From Burkholderiales bacterium (GTDB taxonomy: Bacteria > Pseudomonadota > Gammaproteobacteria > Burkholderiales > Burkholderiaceae): a DNA stretch of 6,481 bases. The translations under genes and the position numbers were made by a program. Position 1 is the stretch's first letter. Every line of letters begins with the position of its first letter. Where the stretch lies: positions 1 to 6,481 of the forward strand of contig CANBQJ010000216.1 of assembly GCA_947371645.1 (NCBI GenBank), in the 5' to 3' direction. Positions 1 to 5,907 of this stretch are shown piece after piece. The notes under the pieces are model-generated. The model was given only the letters and a program-made list of their open reading frames with translations. It ran no database searches and was not told the origin of the DNA.

Positions 1-378
1 GGCCGCAAGAACGGCGTGCTGATCTCGATGGACGATGGTGAAATCTTCACCTACGCCCTGGGCAAGCTGGACGACCGTGGCCGCATGTTCGTCAAGCCGA
101 ACGACCCGGTGTACGAAGGCATGATCGTGGGCATCCACAGCCGCGACAATGACCTGGTGGTGAACGCCACGCGCACGAAGCAGCTGACCAACTTCCGCGT
201 CTCCGGCAAGGAAGACGCCGTGAAGATCACGCCGCCGATCGACCTGACGCTGGAGTACGGCGTTGACTTCATCGACGACGACGAGCTGGTCGAGATCACG
301 CCCAAGTCGATCCGGGTGCGCAAGCGATTCCTGAAGGAACACGACCGCAAGCGCGCTGGTCGTGACGGCAAGCTCTGA
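1..378 (+). CDS. typA: Translational GTPase TypA/BipA, C-terminal part (5' end outside window)
   Basis: TypA/BipA is a ribosome-binding translational GTPase related to EF-G that helps ribosome assembly and growth under stress. The window starts in frame inside the gene and shows its last 125 residues. These are the family-specific C-terminal domain, with the signatures YALGKLDDRGRMFVKP, VYEGMIVGIHSRDNDL, TKQLTNFRVSG and the very conserved FIDDDELVEITPKSIRVRKR near the end. The same blocks occur, nearly unchanged, in the E. coli protein. The reading frame ends in TGA followed by a strong terminator, so the end looks intact. The GTPase domains lie upstream of the window. The product is cytoplasmic. 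I see no damage, and the identification is secure from the C-terminus alone. Confidence 0.96.
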   Translation, partial: GRKNGVLISMDDGEIFTYALGKLDDRGRMFVKPNDPVYEGMIVGIHSRDNDLVVNATRTKQLTNFRVSGKEDAVKITPPIDLTLEYGVDFIDDDELVEITPKSIRVRKRFLKEHDRKRAGRDGKL

Positions 379-407
379 TCTGCAGCTGTCGATAAAGCAA
401 ACACAAC

Positions 408-434
408 AAGGCCCCGCAAGGGGCCTTATCTTTT
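408..434. terminator. Intrinsic terminator after typA, shared with the convergent gene
   Basis: There is a perfect 8-bp stem, AAGGCCCC (408-415) and GGGGCCTT (420-427), closed by a GCAA tetraloop and followed by ATCTTTT. It lies 29 bases after the typA stop. The convergent minus-strand gene ends at 426, so its TAA stop lies inside the right arm. On that strand the run after the stem is poorer in T, so it probably terminates typA best. Confidence 0.9.
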
Positions 435-752
435 GCGGCTCGCGTTCTCAAGGGGCGCCACGCAGGTTTGCAATGCTGATCGCAATTGGGCTTCCTCTTG
501 CGTTGTCCAGGGTTCATCTGGCTTGCCCTTGAGGAACTGAGCGCTGCCCATGGCCTTCAAGACACGGGGTGCGGCGCAACGGCACAACTGCCCCACCTGT
601 TCAGCAGACAGGCGCGTCCTGGGGCCGAAGTCCTTCTGGCATGCGCGCATGAACACGGTCTGGGCGAGCACATCTTGTGGCGCTTGTCGGGGCATGAAGA
701 TGACGACGAGCACCCCGAAGGCGATGAAGGCGGAGACCAGCAAGCGGTTCAT
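426..752 (-). CDS. Small membrane-anchored, Cys-rich hypothetical protein
   Basis: I do not recognise this 108-residue protein. It begins with a short hydrophobic segment (residues 4-20, LLVSAFIAFGVLVVIFM) that reads as an uncleaved signal anchor or signal peptide. The remainder is hydrophilic and probably periplasmic. Four cysteines lie in that part: C38, a CxC pair at C57/C59 (QLCRCA) and C97. This suggests two disulfides or a bound ligand, but that is inference. The ATG at 752 is chosen because it puts the hydrophobic stretch at the N-terminus. A TTG at 776 would add eight residues. There is no ribosome binding site directly before 752. Instead the start overlaps the stop of a mini-ORF with a perfect Shine-Dalgarno sequence, so coupled translation is likely. 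It is the last gene of a leftward unit. Confidence 0.7.
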   Translation of the reverse strand: MNRLLVSAFIAFGVLVVIFMPRQAPQDVLAQTVFMRACQKDFGPRTRLSAEQVGQLCRCAAPRVLKAMGSAQFLKGKPDEPWTTQEEAQLRSALQTCVAPLENASRKR

Positions 753-832
753 GGGCAAGTGGGGGCAGTGAGGCAAGGACGGTCACATTGTCCGTGCGGG
801 CCGGTGAGCGCGGCACCGGTGCCAACCCACAT
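749..832 (-). CDS. 27-codon mini-ORF, probable translational coupler
   Basis: This short frame encodes 27 residues starting MWVGTGAALTGP and containing three cysteines (C16, C20, C26). It is supported by a perfect AGGAGG four bases before its ATG, placed 11 bases after the stop of the upstream gene. Its TGA overlaps the ATG of the downstream membrane protein (ATGA). That downstream gene has no ribosome binding site of its own. The simplest reading is that ribosomes load at this AGGAGG, translate the leader and restart at the overlap. Whether the peptide itself has a function cannot be told. It could also be a fortuitous frame behind a misplaced Shine-Dalgarno sequence. Confidence 0.45.
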   Translation of the reverse strand: MWVGTGAALTGPHGQCDRPCLTAPTCP

Positions 833-836
833 GCAG

Positions 837-842
837 CCTCCT
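837..842 (-). promoter_or_regulatory. Perfect Shine-Dalgarno AGGAGG for the mini-ORF
   Basis: On the minus strand AGGAGG is followed by CTGC and then ATG at 832. It is the only strong ribosome binding site between the genes ending at 854 and starting at 752. It therefore decides how the downstream gene is probably read. Confidence 0.6.
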
Positions 843-853
843 GGCCACAACAC

Positions 854-1261
854 TCAAGCGGTCAGGCCGTGCCGCAGGAACTCGGTCGCCCAGCCTTCAG
901 CGCGGGGCAGGCAGGTGGCCAGCGAGCGCTGCAACTCGGGCACGGCAAAGTAATCAGGCTCGTGCAGGTAAGGGTGGCGCATCCGGCCGACGTCCATCGC
1001 ATCGTGGCTGAGGTCCACCAGCCGGCCATCGATGAGGTTGAACTGGTGCTCGAAGTGGCCGCGCAAACCGCCCCCGAAGACGCTTTGCATGAACAAGGAC
1101 CCGTACTTGCAGGCACCCGACAGATCGTCTGGCCGGGTCAGCTGCTGTTCCTGGGCGCGCTCACACCATTTGCGAAAGACAAAGACCTTGGCTGCCGCGA
1201 AGTGCGCGTAGCTGTAGCTCATGCGTGCGACACGCGGTGACGTCCAGTCGGTGATGGGCAT
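854..1261 (-). CDS. Conserved hypothetical protein with possible transglutaminase-like Cys-His-Asp triad
   Basis: This is a 135-residue soluble protein if started at the ATG at 1261. Starts at 1222, 1357 or a TTG at 1384 are also open, and none has a clear ribosome binding site. I chose 1261 because the residues before it are low-complexity and unlike a folded N-terminus. The core runs from a helix starting SGACKYGSLFMQSVFGG (C51), through a strand GHFEHQFNLIDG (H72), to RLVDLSHD (D83). The order and spacing match the Cys at a helix start, His on a strand and Asp on the next strand of transglutaminase/papain-like folds. The C-terminus has HPYLHEPDYF and SLATCLPRAEGWATEFL. I infer a compact cysteine-peptidase-like or acyl-transfer fold. 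Automatic annotation could well call it only hypothetical. There is no signal peptide. It is the first gene of the leftward unit, divergent from the gene at 1480. Confidence 0.65.
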   Translation of the reverse strand: MPITDWTSPRVARMSYSYAHFAAAKVFVFRKWCERAQEQQLTRPDDLSGACKYGSLFMQSVFGGGLRGHFEHQFNLIDGRLVDLSHDAMDVGRMRHPYLHEPDYFAVPELQRSLATCLPRAEGWATEFLRHGLTA

Positions 1262-1479
1262 GCTGAGCGGGTCGGTTGCAGGGCAGGGGTGCGCAGCTTG
1301 CCAGCGTATCGCAGGCGGCGCGCGCGGCGTGCTTGCCGCAGCGTTGTGCTCACCCATTGACGGCCGGGCTGTGTAGCAGACCAAGTCGGTGGGGCTTCAT
1401 GGCGCCGGCGACCTCACTGCGGCTGACCCGCGTATCGTGAGACCCATCACAGCATGGTGGCACCTCCAAGGAGAAGTTG
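1262..1479. other. Divergent intergenic region
   Basis: These 218 bases separate the leftward unit from the rightward unit and must hold both promoters, unless the left gene starts further upstream (up to 1384). I could not find convincing -35/-10 pairs in this GC-rich stretch. An AAGGAG ribosome binding site for the rightward gene lies at 1468-1473, six bases before its ATG. Confidence 0.5.
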
Positions 1480-1938
1480 ATGTCCGTGGCCCTCGATTTT
1501 CTGGCCTGCAATCGGGTCATGCTGGTTCACTTTGACAGCTACAGCGCGGCTTTGCACTTTGCCAAATGGGGTGACACCTTGCTGTCGCCGGCCAGCCTGC
1601 CGCAGGGGGCCAGCGCTGTGCCCATGCCATCGGAGCTGGGCCCCGAACACGACGGCGAGCAGGTCAAAACGGCCATGGCCGATCACCTTGCGCTGCGCAT
1701 CCAGGATCTGGTCCTGGTGGATGACTTCCACCATTGCTTTGCGGCCGATGGTCGTCTGGTGCGGGTGCACCTTTTGAGGTTTGACACCTTCGAGCCGCCC
1801 AAGCAGGTGCTGGAATCCAGCGGCGGCATCTTCAAACCCATCAGCGAGTTGCGCGGCAGCGCGCGAGAAGAATTGACGCTGGCCCGGGAGGTTTTCAACC
1901 TGATCATCGGTGCGGGGGGCGGACGGGCCCAGGCGTGA
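1480..1938 (+). CDS. Hypothetical protein, first gene of the J-domain operon
   Basis: This 152-residue protein has no signal peptide or membrane segment and is probably cytoplasmic. The start is set by AAGGAG at 1468-1473, six bases before the ATG. A TTG directly upstream would add only one residue. I do not recognise the family. Visible traits are an N-terminal alpha/beta-looking stretch (MLVHFDSYSAALHFAKWGD), a proline-rich turn around residues 40-56, a block LRIQDLVLVDDFHHCFAADGR (72-92) ending in strands RLVRVHLLRF, and a helical C-terminus (ELRGSAREELTLAREVF). The stop lies 18 bases before the ATG of the J-domain gene, so the two are almost certainly co-transcribed. Physical or functional partnership with that chaperone-like protein is a guess from position only. 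Confidence 0.75.
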   Translation: MSVALDFLACNRVMLVHFDSYSAALHFAKWGDTLLSPASLPQGASAVPMPSELGPEHDGEQVKTAMADHLALRIQDLVLVDDFHHCFAADGRLVRVHLLRFDTFEPPKQVLESSGGIFKPISELRGSAREELTLAREVFNLIIGAGGGRAQA

Positions 1939-1956
1939 TGGGTGGAGGTGAGTCAC

Positions 1957-2487
1957 ATGTCTGGCTTGGATGAGCAATGGGTCATCTGGAACGGCAACCC
2001 CGGCATCCTGGCCATGGTCACCATCGGACGGGTGGAGGAGGTGGAGGGTGTCAGGCAGGGCTGGCTCGAGCGGCCTTTCGACATGGTGGGGCCGTTCAAC
2101 CTCGACGATTTGCTGAGCACCGGGCGCCTGGCGTTTGCGGCTTGCATCGTGATGTCGCGCCAGCGGTGGCAAGAAGATCAGCGTGAGCTGCGTCAGGAGG
2201 CCCATGAGCGGCGCCGTGCGGCCCAGGCGCACATGCATGAATCGCAGGCCCGCTTCCATCGGGGGCGAGCGTGGCGCCTGGCCCATGGAGAGTCGGACGC
2301 CGAACGGCAACACCGAGAAACCTTGAAGCTGCCTGCCGATGGCGCGCTGAAGCCCGCGCAAATCAAGGCCGCCTACAGGCGGCTTGCGCAGAGGGCCCAC
2401 CCGGACGCGGGTGGCAGCCACGAAGCGTTCGTGCGCATCACGGCTGCGCGCAACGGGCTGCTGGAGCTTGTCGCTCAGGGTGGGTGA
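1957..2487 (+). CDS. J-domain (DnaJ-like) co-chaperone with C-terminal J domain
   Basis: J domains stimulate the ATPase of Hsp70/DnaK through an HPD loop. Here the C-terminal 55 residues of this 176-residue protein read as a J domain. Helix II is LKPAQIKAAYRRLAQRA, followed by HPD at 148-150, then AGGSHEAFVRITAARNGLLE as helix III. The G/F region, zinc fingers and substrate-binding domains of true DnaJ are missing, so this is a class C type J protein. Residues 1-65 form a separate domain of unknown type (WVIWNGNPGILAMVTIG, then VGPFNLDDLLSTGRLAF). Residues 68-118 are charged, Arg/Glu/Gln/His-rich and probably a long helix linker. The ATG at 1957 follows a near-perfect GGAGGTGA (1944-1951) by five bases. 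A GTG at 1942 is inferior. It probably acts in the cytoplasm, delivering a particular client to DnaK. Confidence 0.85.
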   Translation: MSGLDEQWVIWNGNPGILAMVTIGRVEEVEGVRQGWLERPFDMVGPFNLDDLLSTGRLAFAACIVMSRQRWQEDQRELRQEAHERRRAAQAHMHESQARFHRGRAWRLAHGESDAERQHRETLKLPADGALKPAQIKAAYRRLAQRAHPDAGGSHEAFVRITAARNGLLELVAQGG

Positions 2488-2649
2488 TCGCGCTGGGCCG
2501 ATGCACGAATGGCTGAAAGGCGGCAATCCGCGTAGCAGGTTGACGACCCTTTGACCCGTCGGTTAGCCGGCAAACGTGTGCCTACGGCCTCAATGTGGTC
2601 AACAAGGAAACGGTTTTGGTTGCAATTTTGGGTGCATGCATACGCCAAC

Positions 2650-2921
2650 TCACTTGACCTTGAAGCGCATACCGGACGCTGTGCATGAGCGGGTTGTTCC
2701 ATGGTCCGACTTGGTGGCGGATATTGCACCATTCAGGCCTGAGGCCAGCCTTTCTCTGGCACGCAGCGCCAACATGGCTTCGCCATGGCCTCCTGCCGTT
2801 CGCGCAGTTGCTTCTCGTGCTGCGCTTTGACTTCCAATGCAGGGCGTTCTCCATGCCGCGCTTGCCTACAAGCGCCGCCAGGGCATCGCGCTCATGAGTC
2901 GCCCTTGAATGGACGGCATGA
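2650..2921 (-). pseudogene. Possible frameshifted remnant of a helical protein gene
   Basis: Read on the minus strand, three overlapping frames each give a stretch with coding-like character. They join into a plausible helix-rich C-terminus: HERDALAALVGKRGMENAL (about 2899-2840), then EVKAQHEKQLRERQEAM (2834-2784), then MLALRARERLASGLNGAI and on to a TGA at 2650-2652. The first change of frame falls at about 2835-2842. The second coincides with the repeat-containing sequence GCCATGGCGAAGCCATG, where an 11-base duplication would explain the shift. No start or promoter is visible, and I cannot name the parent family. It could instead be chance in GC-rich DNA. Confidence 0.28.
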
Positions 2922-2925
2922 CCTC

Positions 2926-2951
2926 AAACGCCCGGCATGACCGGGCGTTTT
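2926..2951. terminator. Intrinsic terminator hairpin
   Basis: There is a perfect 10-bp stem, AAACGCCCGG (2926-2935) and CCGGGCGTTT (2941-2950), with a CATGA loop and a run of four T on the plus strand. The stem itself also carries AAA on its left, so it could work weakly in both directions. It sits 440 bases after the J-domain gene, with no intact gene directly before it. It may end a lost gene or insulate the downstream promoter. Confidence 0.8.
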
Positions 2952-3087
2952 GCTTGGCACCGGGCATGCGCGTGGCGCCCCAATGCATGCCCTGGCGAGG
3001 GCATTTCGCATCGTCCGAGTAGCCAGAAAGCGATCAAAAAAACATATGATTGCTATTGGCTGGTAACAAAGATGCCAACAAATATGT

Positions 3088-3106
3088 CATCTGATACCAT
3101 CAGATG
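3088..3106. promoter_or_regulatory. 19-bp palindrome, likely operator of the beta-helix protein gene
   Basis: CATCTGAT (3088-3095) and ATCAGATG (3099-3106) are perfect 8-bp arms around ACC. The site lies 81 bases before the start codon. It is just downstream of a weak possible promoter (TTGGCT at 3056, an A/T-rich hexamer near 3080). A repressor bound there would block transcription. The size and symmetry fit a dimeric regulator such as a GntR/FadR or LacI-type sugar-acid sensor. The regulator type is inference. Confidence 0.5.
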
Positions 3107-3187
3107 GCGCAGTCATGCCGCGATGCAAAAGACGTGGCGTTTGACATGCCGCGATCATTCATATTTATTCAAGGGAGAGCATTCACC

Positions 3188-5494
3188 ATGAACATGGTTC
3201 CTGTGCGAAGCGTGGCCGCTGCCGTCACGTGTTTGTTGTTGGCCATGGGCCCCTGCTCGTCGGCGCAAGCAGCGCCAGCCATGGCCGTCAGCCTGGATGA
3301 CATGGAGGCCGTGGGCCCCTTCGCCAGTTGGCTCAATGTCAAATCGGCCGGCGCAGTGGGCAATGGCACCACGGATGACACCAATGCCTTGCAAGCGGCG
3401 CTGGATCGCTTATCCGGCGACCCGGCATCGGGCGCGCCCGCTGTGCTGTACCTGCCCGCAGGCACCTACCGCATCACCCGCACGCTGAACCTGACAGCCA
3501 AGAGCGGTGTGAGCATCATTGGCGATCAACCCAGCACCACCCGCATTGTTTGGGACGGGGCGGTTAACGGGCAGATGCTCAATGTCAATGGCGGCTTCAT
3601 GAACCGCTACGCCCGGATCACCTGGGACGGCAAGAGCAAGGCGCTCATTGGCGTGGGGCACTTCTGGAAACAGAACGGCGATTTGGTACCCATGTCCACG
3701 TCCATGGAGCACGTCGACGAGGTCTTCACAGACATGGGCTTTGGCATCATGGCGGGCCGCGAAAACGCGGGTGCCATCGATGCAGGCTGGGACCGCGGCG
3801 ACTCGGAAGGCCAGGTGCGCCGGGTCAAGTTCATCCGCAACAGCCGCGCAGGCCTGGATGTGGGTGGCTGGAACGCGCTGGACTGGTGGGTGTGGGACTC
3901 GGAGTTCATCGACTGCGCCCGGGGGTTGAGCAACCGCTTCACGCTGGATGCCGATGGCGCCCTCAAGGAAGACGGCAAAGGCAACTTTGTGGCCTACCGA
4001 AGCGTGTTCCGCAACTCGACCGTGAGCGATGCGCACATCGCCAACACGGGCTGGTTTGCCATGCACCAGAACGTCTCTTTGGGCTCGCAGCAGTTCTACA
4101 GGGCGGAGCAAATGGGCGTCAACGGCGCCGCATTGGTGCTGCAAGGCAACCGCATCATCGACACCAAAGACACCAGCTCAGTCTTGATTGGCAATGCTGG
4201 CCCACTGCTGATGTTTGACAACGTCGTGCGCAGCACCACCACGACCGGTGCAGCCGCCGTGAAGTTGAACGACTATGTGCCCTCTGATGCCATGCTGCTG
4301 GGCAACACCTTCACGGTGTCATCGCCTTTGCAAAAGGGCATGCTTGACGACCGCGTCCGGCTGATTGGCAACACCACATTGCCCGCCTCGCGGATCTCCA
4401 GCACGGCACCCACGCTGCCCGGTGTTGCGACCAACTACAAGCGCGCTGTGTTCGATGTGCCTGCCAACGCCAGCCGCTTGACGGTTCAATCGGTCATCAA
4501 CCGGGCTGCTGCCAGCACCGATGCCAACCCCATCGTGCACTTCCCGCCCGGCCGCTACGTGATCGACCAATCGCTCACGGTGCCAGCACAGCGCCGCATC
4601 CAGTTGGTGGGCGATTCGGCCTACGCCACCGAGCTGCTTTGGAGCGGCCCTGCAGCGGGCACCATCATTGCGCTGAACGCCCCCAGCCAAGCCACGGTGC
4701 GCGAGCTGCGTTTGCTTGATGCCGCGCGCACCTCCAGCGCCATCCGCATGCGCAGCGCAGACCAGGCAGGCGGCCGCGTCTACATCGGCGGCTCGCTGGG
4801 CGGCAATGTCGTGGCCAGCAGCCTGGCCAACACGCGCATTGAGGGGCAGGCCAACGGCGGCTTGGGCAACTTGAAGTTCAATGCCGTGGGCTCGGCCGTG
4901 TTCGTGGGCAACGGCGGCGTGGGCTCGGTGGATCTGCGCAGCAACAGCAATGTGGCGTTGCTGGAGACCTGGTATGAGGGCACGAAGGCAGATTGGTTCC
5001 GTGGTGACTCGGGCAATTTCACCTTCCTGGCTGGCCTCCTGGCGCCCTCGGACCACGGCGGCACCAACTCGGAGGCGGCGATCCAGCTCAGCAATTTCAA
5101 GGGCATCGTGACTTTTGCTGGCCTGCTGATGAACATGCACTACAGCTCCAACGGCATCTTGATTGACAGCGAAACGGCCCAGACCGGTGCGCTGTTCCTG
5201 GGCGTCTCGGCCGACTGGACGTCGTACTTCGACCGCTTGTCCAGTGGTGGCACGATTGGCCTGGCACTGTCGCGCAAGGCACTGGCCGATGACAACATGG
5301 CTGGCAGCGCACCCACTGCCGACAAGGGGCAAACGGACGACAACACCATCAAGGGCGGCATGGCTCAAGCCCGCGCCATCGTGTGGGACCGCACGGCCCG
5401 CACTGTGCCCGCCAAGACCGTGACCGACGTGCGCATTTACCGAGTTCACGCAGCCGACACCGGGCTCGGCCTGGATGTGGCGGGCACCCCGTAA
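3188..5494 (+). CDS. Exported double beta-helix protein, pectate-lyase-3 / GH28-related superfamily
   Basis: This 768-residue protein has a Sec signal peptide: R7, hydrophobic residues 9-20, and probable cleavage after AQA at 28. The mature part starts with the pectate-lyase-3 signature WLNVKSAGAVGNGTTDDTNA (48-67), followed by VLYLPAGTYRIT and GVSIIGD. A right-handed beta helix runs to about residue 350, with aromatic and Asp-rich turns such as GGWNALDWWVWDSEFIDC (226-243). A second module starts near 420 and repeats the pattern: FDVPANASRLTVQSVINRAA, then HFPPGRYVIDQSL and RIQLVGD, reaching about 690. The last 75 residues are a Gly/Asp/Thr-rich tail. Two tandem helices resemble GH55 glucanases, but I cannot assign catalytic residues or a substrate. 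The start at 3188 fits AAGGGAG (3171-3177) and the signal peptide; the in-frame ATG at 3104 does not. It is likely secreted and acts on, or binds, a polysaccharide. Confidence 0.85.
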   Translation: MNMVPVRSVAAAVTCLLLAMGPCSSAQAAPAMAVSLDDMEAVGPFASWLNVKSAGAVGNGTTDDTNALQAALDRLSGDPASGAPAVLYLPAGTYRITRTLNLTAKSGVSIIGDQPSTTRIVWDGAVNGQMLNVNGGFMNRYARITWDGKSKALIGVGHFWKQNGDLVPMSTSMEHVDEVFTDMGFGIMAGRENAGAIDAGWDRGDSEGQVRRVKFIRNSRAGLDVGGWNALDWWVWDSEFIDCARGLSNRFTLDADGALKEDGKGNFVAYRSVFRNSTVSDAHIANTGWFAMHQNVSLGSQQFYRAEQMGVNGAALVLQGNRIIDTKDTSSVLIGNAGPLLMFDNVVRSTTTTGAAAVKLNDYVPSDAMLLGNTFTVSSPLQKGMLDDRVRLIGNTTLPASRISSTAPTLPGVATNYKRAVFDVPANASRLTVQSVINRAAASTDANPIVHFPPGRYVIDQSLTVPAQRRIQLVGDSAYATELLWSGPAAGTIIALNAPSQATVRELRLLDAARTSSAIRMRSADQAGGRVYIGGSLGGNVVASSLANTRIEGQANGGLGNLKFNAVGSAVFVGNGGVGSVDLRSNSNVALLETWYEGTKADWFRGDSGNFTFLAGLLAPSDHGGTNSEAAIQLSNFKGIVTFAGLLMNMHYSSNGILIDSETAQTGALFLGVSADWTSYFDRLSSGGTIGLALSRKALADDNMAGSAPTADKGQTDDNTIKGGMAQARAIVWDRTARTVPAKTVTDVRIYRVHAADTGLGLDVAGTP

Positions 5495-5584
5495 GCGCTC
5501 GGGCAGGCCGTCGTACCGGGCGCGATGAGGGCGAGATCATCTGGCAAGCTGTTCGGGTTCAGAACAGCCGTCATGGTCTCGCCC
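5495..5584 (+). promoter_or_regulatory. Spacer with 7-bp inverted repeat before the oxidoreductase gene
   Basis: GCTGTTC (5548-5554) and GAACAGC (5562-5568) flank a 7-base centre just before the oxidoreductase start. No T tract follows, so it is not an ordinary terminator. It could be an operator for a redox- or quinone-responsive regulator, or a leader hairpin near the start. I see no clear terminator for the beta-helix gene in this spacer. Confidence 0.35.
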
Positions 5585-5820
5585 ATGAAACTGCCCATCG
5601 TCCACGCTCACAACGAACCGCAGTCCTTCATCACTTCGATGATGGACCACACGGTTAAGCACTTGCAGCGCCTGGGCTGGGAGGTGCAAGTGTCTGATCT
5701 GCATGCCATGGGTTTCAACCCCGTGGCCAGCGCGGTAGATTTTGGCTCGCGCCAGAACCCTGACTACCTCAATGCGGCGCACCACCTGGAGCACTTCGAA
5801 AACTTCGGGGACTTCTTCAT
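5585..5820 (+). pseudogene. NAD(P)H:quinone oxidoreductase (flavodoxin-like fold), truncated
   Basis: The first 70-80 residues match the N-terminus of the KefF/MdaB-type NAD(P)H dehydrogenase (quinone) family. MKLPIVHAHNEPQSF is the first strand and FMN/FAD-phosphate loop, WEVQVSDLHAMGFNPVAS follows, and then FGSRQNPDYL. These enzymes reduce quinones with two electrons using a bound flavin, in the cytoplasm. Homology stops after HFENFGDFF (about 5815-5820). The expected continuation with the WADLVIFQFPLWW-type block is absent. The reading frame runs on to a TGA at 6059-6061, but that tail is antisense to the small membrane-protein gene and does not resemble the family. I place the start at the ATG at 5585. 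ATG codons at 5573 and 5525 are also in frame, and none has a strong ribosome binding site. The gene is broken by inserted DNA. The missing two thirds may lie beyond the window. Confidence 0.8.
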
Positions 5821-5907
5821 GGCTACATTCTCCAGTGTTGGAACCTCCGCGAAACCCGGGGCGCTTCAATTGTCCCAAGGACTTGCGAAAAATGTAGGGA
5901 CTTGCCC
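5821..5907. other. Left flank of the inserted segment
   Basis: These bases join the truncated oxidoreductase to the small membrane-protein gene, lying 3' of that gene. They contain short hairpins (GTCC-CAA-GGAC at 5873-5883, AGGG-ACTTG-CCCT nearby) and two copies of GGACTTGC (5879-5886 and 5898-5905). I looked for a full attC with both core sites and did not find a convincing one. Confidence 0.35.

Larger units (their letters stand above)
2488..3187. other. Long intergenic region, 700 bases
   Basis: No intact gene is visible here. Positions 2488-2649 show nothing I can interpret, apart from a weak 4-bp hairpin at 2520-2531 without a T tract. Positions 2650-2921 may carry a decayed frame on the minus strand. 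Positions 2926-2951 are a terminator hairpin. Positions 2952-3187 become more AT-rich and form the promoter/leader region of the beta-helix protein gene, with a palindrome at 3088-3106. Confidence 0.6.

Noticed and set aside
812..823. GGCACCGGTGCC palindrome as a terminator of the gene ending at 854
   Set aside because: It is a perfect 12-base palindrome but has no loop or T tract, and it lies inside the proposed coupler. It is better left as chance in GC-rich sequence.
486..953. Plus-strand open frame of 155 codons
   Set aside because: It is antisense to the Cys-rich membrane protein and its coupler. The product is Gly/Gln/His-rich with no folded character.
1447..2526. Long minus-strand open frame (359 codons) opposite the J-domain operon
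   Set aside because: It is antisense to two genes with good ribosome binding sites and a recognisable J domain. Long antisense frames are expected in GC-rich DNA, and its product has low-complexity Arg/His/Gln composition.
3104..3187. N-terminal extension of the beta-helix protein from the ATG at 3104
   Set aside because: It would put 28 non-hydrophobic residues before a clear signal peptide, has no ribosome binding site, and starts inside the palindrome. The ATG at 3188 has AAGGGAG upstream.
3410..4144. Minus-strand open frame of 244 codons
   Set aside because: It is a shadow of the first beta-helix module, without recognisable motifs.
4319..5449. Minus-strand open frame of 376 codons inside the beta-helix gene
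   Set aside because: It is an antisense shadow of a well-supported exported protein, with an Ala/His/Val-rich product and no domain signs.
5821..5907. Left-edge attC for the membrane-protein cassette
   Set aside because: Only partial resemblance (TTCCAAC, short hairpins) is present. No pair of heptamers fits both consensuses, so I do not annotate it.
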